Made by a program: the position numbers and the translations under genes. The notes under the pieces are model-generated. The model was not told the origin of the DNA. It saw only the letters and a program-made list of their open reading frames with translations, and did not search any database. A stretch of 6,545 nucleotides of DNA from JBBKWX01 sp037969175 (lineage in GTDB: Bacteria > Bacteroidota > Bacteroidia > AKYH767-A > JBBKVM01): NCBI GenBank assembly GCA_037969175.1, contig JBBKWX010000130.1, positions 1 to 6,545 of the forward strand. The letters run 5' to 3'. This document shows, one piece after another, positions 5,147-6,545 of this stretch (position 1 is the first letter of the stretch; every line of letters starts with the position of its first letter).

Positions 5147-6490
5147 ATGAACAAAAGATTACTCCACGCAACTTTGTTGCTGATTTTATCGGTTACTATC
5201 TGGAGTTGTAGAAAAGACGATCCTGTAGTTATTTTCAAGTCAGCTAATCAATATGATGCTGCTGTGCCTGAGGCTTACTTTGATCTTAGTCTGAAAATCA
5301 CAAAAGAAACTGCCGGATATACTCCTCCGGTGGCAGCAAGAGCTTTTGGTTATACCGGCCTTGCCCTGTATGAATCTGTTGTACACGGAATGCCTGGTTA
5401 TCGTTCTATGGGCGGCCTGGTAAATGGTCTCCAGCCTTCGCAACTTTCTCTCCCTGATGTGGATCAGAGTTATGATTGGGCTCTTGTAGCAAATAACTGT
5501 CTTGCATCTTTTATTAAGAAAATGTATTCAAGTGCTTCCAGTGATAACCTCAATAGAGTTGAATCCTTGAGACAGCAATATAACAACCAATTTATCTCAC
5601 TTGTTTCTTCTGATGTATATGAGAGGTCTGTTGCTTATGGTAACACGATCGCCGATCAAGTTTTTGCTTATGCTAAAACAGATGGACAGGAATTCGCTTA
5701 TCAAAACAATTTCCCAACTAACTATGTTGTTCCTGTTGGACCAGGTTTTTGGGTTCCTACACCCCCAGCCTATCAAAGTGCACTCCAGCCTTATTGGGGA
5801 GCTGTAAGACCTTTCCTGACAGCTAATATTACTGCAACACAACCGGCTTTTCCTACAACTTACTCTACCTCTTCTACTTCATCGTTCTATTCAGCAGCTC
5901 TGGAAGTTTATACTGTTGTGAGTAATCTGACACCTGAACAGGAAAAAATTGCCAAATTCTGGAGTGATGATCCGGGATTAACAGCTACTCCTCCTGGACA
6001 TTCAATTTCTATCACCGGTCAGGTTCTAAAAAAAGAGGGTTCAAGCCTTGCCAAAGCTGCTGAAGCTTACGCAAAAGTAGGAATGGCTGTTCATGATGCA
6101 TTTATCTCTTGCTGGAAATGTAAATATGATATGTCACTCATGAGACCTATCACTTATATCCGTGATAATATTGACAACAATTGGAATACCATTCTAACTA
6201 CCCCACCATTTCCTGAATATACCTCCGGACATTCAGTACAAGGTGCTGCTACTTCAAGAGTTCTCTCAGAAATTTTCGGATATAATTATTCTTTTACTGA
6301 TAAAACGCATCAGAACAGAACTGATATCGATGGTAGTCCAAGACATTATACTTCATTCTATGAAATGGCTGATGAGGCTGCTGTTTCTCGCTTATACGGT
6401 GGAATACATTATCGAGAAGCAATTGAACGAGGAGTTACTCAGGGTAGAAAAGTAGGGACAAATATTTGTGCTCTGCCTTTTCAGAATTAA
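5147..6490 (+). CDS. Vanadium-dependent haloperoxidase / PAP2-superfamily lipoprotein
   Basis: A 447-residue envelope lipoprotein of the superfamily that includes vanadium haloperoxidases (oxidation of halide by peroxide on a bound vanadate) and PAP2 acid phosphatases. The N-terminus is a lipoprotein signal peptide (hydrophobic 5-19, lipidated Cys21 followed by RKDD). Three conserved anion-binding motifs are in order: K-x6-RP at 326-334 (KYDMSLMRP), SGHS at 360-363 and R-x5-H at 415-421 (SRLYGGIH). By homology, Lys326, Arg333, Ser360, Gly361 and Arg415 hold the vanadate/phosphate, His362 is the acid-base histidine and His421 the metal ligand. All are present, so the site looks functional. Halide specificity, or a phosphatase role, cannot be read from sequence. 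The rest (40-320) is mostly helical, as in the family, and the length is normal. A CxxC pair (Cys322, Cys325) abuts the active-site lysine. The ATG at 5147 has an A-rich leader without Shine-Dalgarno. It is probably monocistronic, ending at the strong terminator just downstream. Confidence 0.9.
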   Translation: MNKRLLHATLLLILSVTIWSCRKDDPVVIFKSANQYDAAVPEAYFDLSLKITKETAGYTPPVAARAFGYTGLALYESVVHGMPGYRSMGGLVNGLQPSQLSLPDVDQSYDWALVANNCLASFIKKMYSSASSDNLNRVESLRQQYNNQFISLVSSDVYERSVAYGNTIADQVFAYAKTDGQEFAYQNNFPTNYVVPVGPGFWVPTPPAYQSALQPYWGAVRPFLTANITATQPAFPTTYSTSSTSSFYSAALEVYTVVSNLTPEQEKIAKFWSDDPGLTATPPGHSISITGQVLKKEGSSLAKAAEAYAKVGMAVHDAFISCWKCKYDMSLMRPITYIRDNIDNNWNTILTTPPFPEYTSGHSVQGAATSRVLSEIFGYNYSFTDKTHQNRTDIDGSPRHYTSFYEMADEAAVSRLYGGIHYREAIERGVTQGRKVGTNICALPFQN

Positions 6491-6513
6491 CAAAATAATT
6501 GTTTTTTTAGTTT

Positions 6514-6545
6514 AACAAAAAGCCCGCTAATGCGGGCTTTTTGTT
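6514..6545 (+). terminator. Strong intrinsic terminator after the haloperoxidase-like gene
   Basis: A perfect 14-bp stem, AACAAAAAGCCCGC (6514-6527) and GCGGGCTTTTTGTT (6532-6545), with the loop TAAT, begins 24 bases past the stop codon. The GC-rich core followed by a T5 run is a canonical intrinsic terminator. The matching A5 run on the other side makes it potentially bidirectional, so it may also end a minus-strand gene lying beyond the window. Confidence 0.92.

Noticed and set aside
5597..5842. Minus-strand 81-residue frame and the smaller frames inside the haloperoxidase-like gene
   Set aside because: They overlap a strongly supported coding region in other frames and have no signal, motif or promoter of their own.
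1..6545. A defence, CRISPR or mobile-element system
   Set aside because: No nuclease, transposase, integrase, reverse transcriptase, repeat-spacer array or terminal inverted repeats were seen on either strand.

Overview
The window reads as a moderately AT-rich chromosomal segment of a Bacteroidota bacterium. The main evidence is two secreted proteins that end in type IX secretion (T9SS) sorting domains. Supporting evidence is a small secreted protein with the Bacteroidota HYC/CC/PP signature, start codons without Shine-Dalgarno sequences, and one exact match to the Bacteroidota -7 promoter element TAnnTTTG. The genus cannot be told from this sequence.

Left part, minus strand (1-1634): a small secreted cysteine-containing protein (1215-1634) lies just upstream of the N-terminal third of a heavy-metal RND efflux pump of the CusA/CzcA type (1-1127, cut by the window edge). 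The 87-base gap between them can fold by eye into a closing stem plus three hairpins, with the pump's start codon at the base of the closing stem. This is the most interesting unexplained structure here. The two genes look like the start of a metal (probably copper/silver) efflux operon.

Middle (1635-4886): a 417-base gene-free stretch carries a degenerate dispersed repeat and a candidate minus-strand promoter. Two divergent genes for T9SS cargo proteins follow. The minus-strand gene (2052-3092) encodes a protein with three Ig-like modules. The plus-strand gene (3234-4886) encodes eight tandem repeats of about 54 residues, probably a beta-propeller. They share a 141-base AT-rich intergenic region.

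Right part (4887-6545): a 260-base intergenic region contains an imperfect hairpin, a perfect 16-bp palindrome and a short direct repeat. It is followed by a lipoprotein of the vanadium-dependent haloperoxidase/PAP2 superfamily (5147-6490) with the phosphate/vanadate-binding motifs intact. A strong intrinsic terminator with a 14-bp perfect stem closes the window. Apart from the likely metal operon, nothing shows that these genes form one pathway: the two T9SS proteins and the lipoprotein are cell-surface or envelope proteins that look individually transcribed. I see no tRNA, rRNA, CRISPR array, transposase or phage gene.
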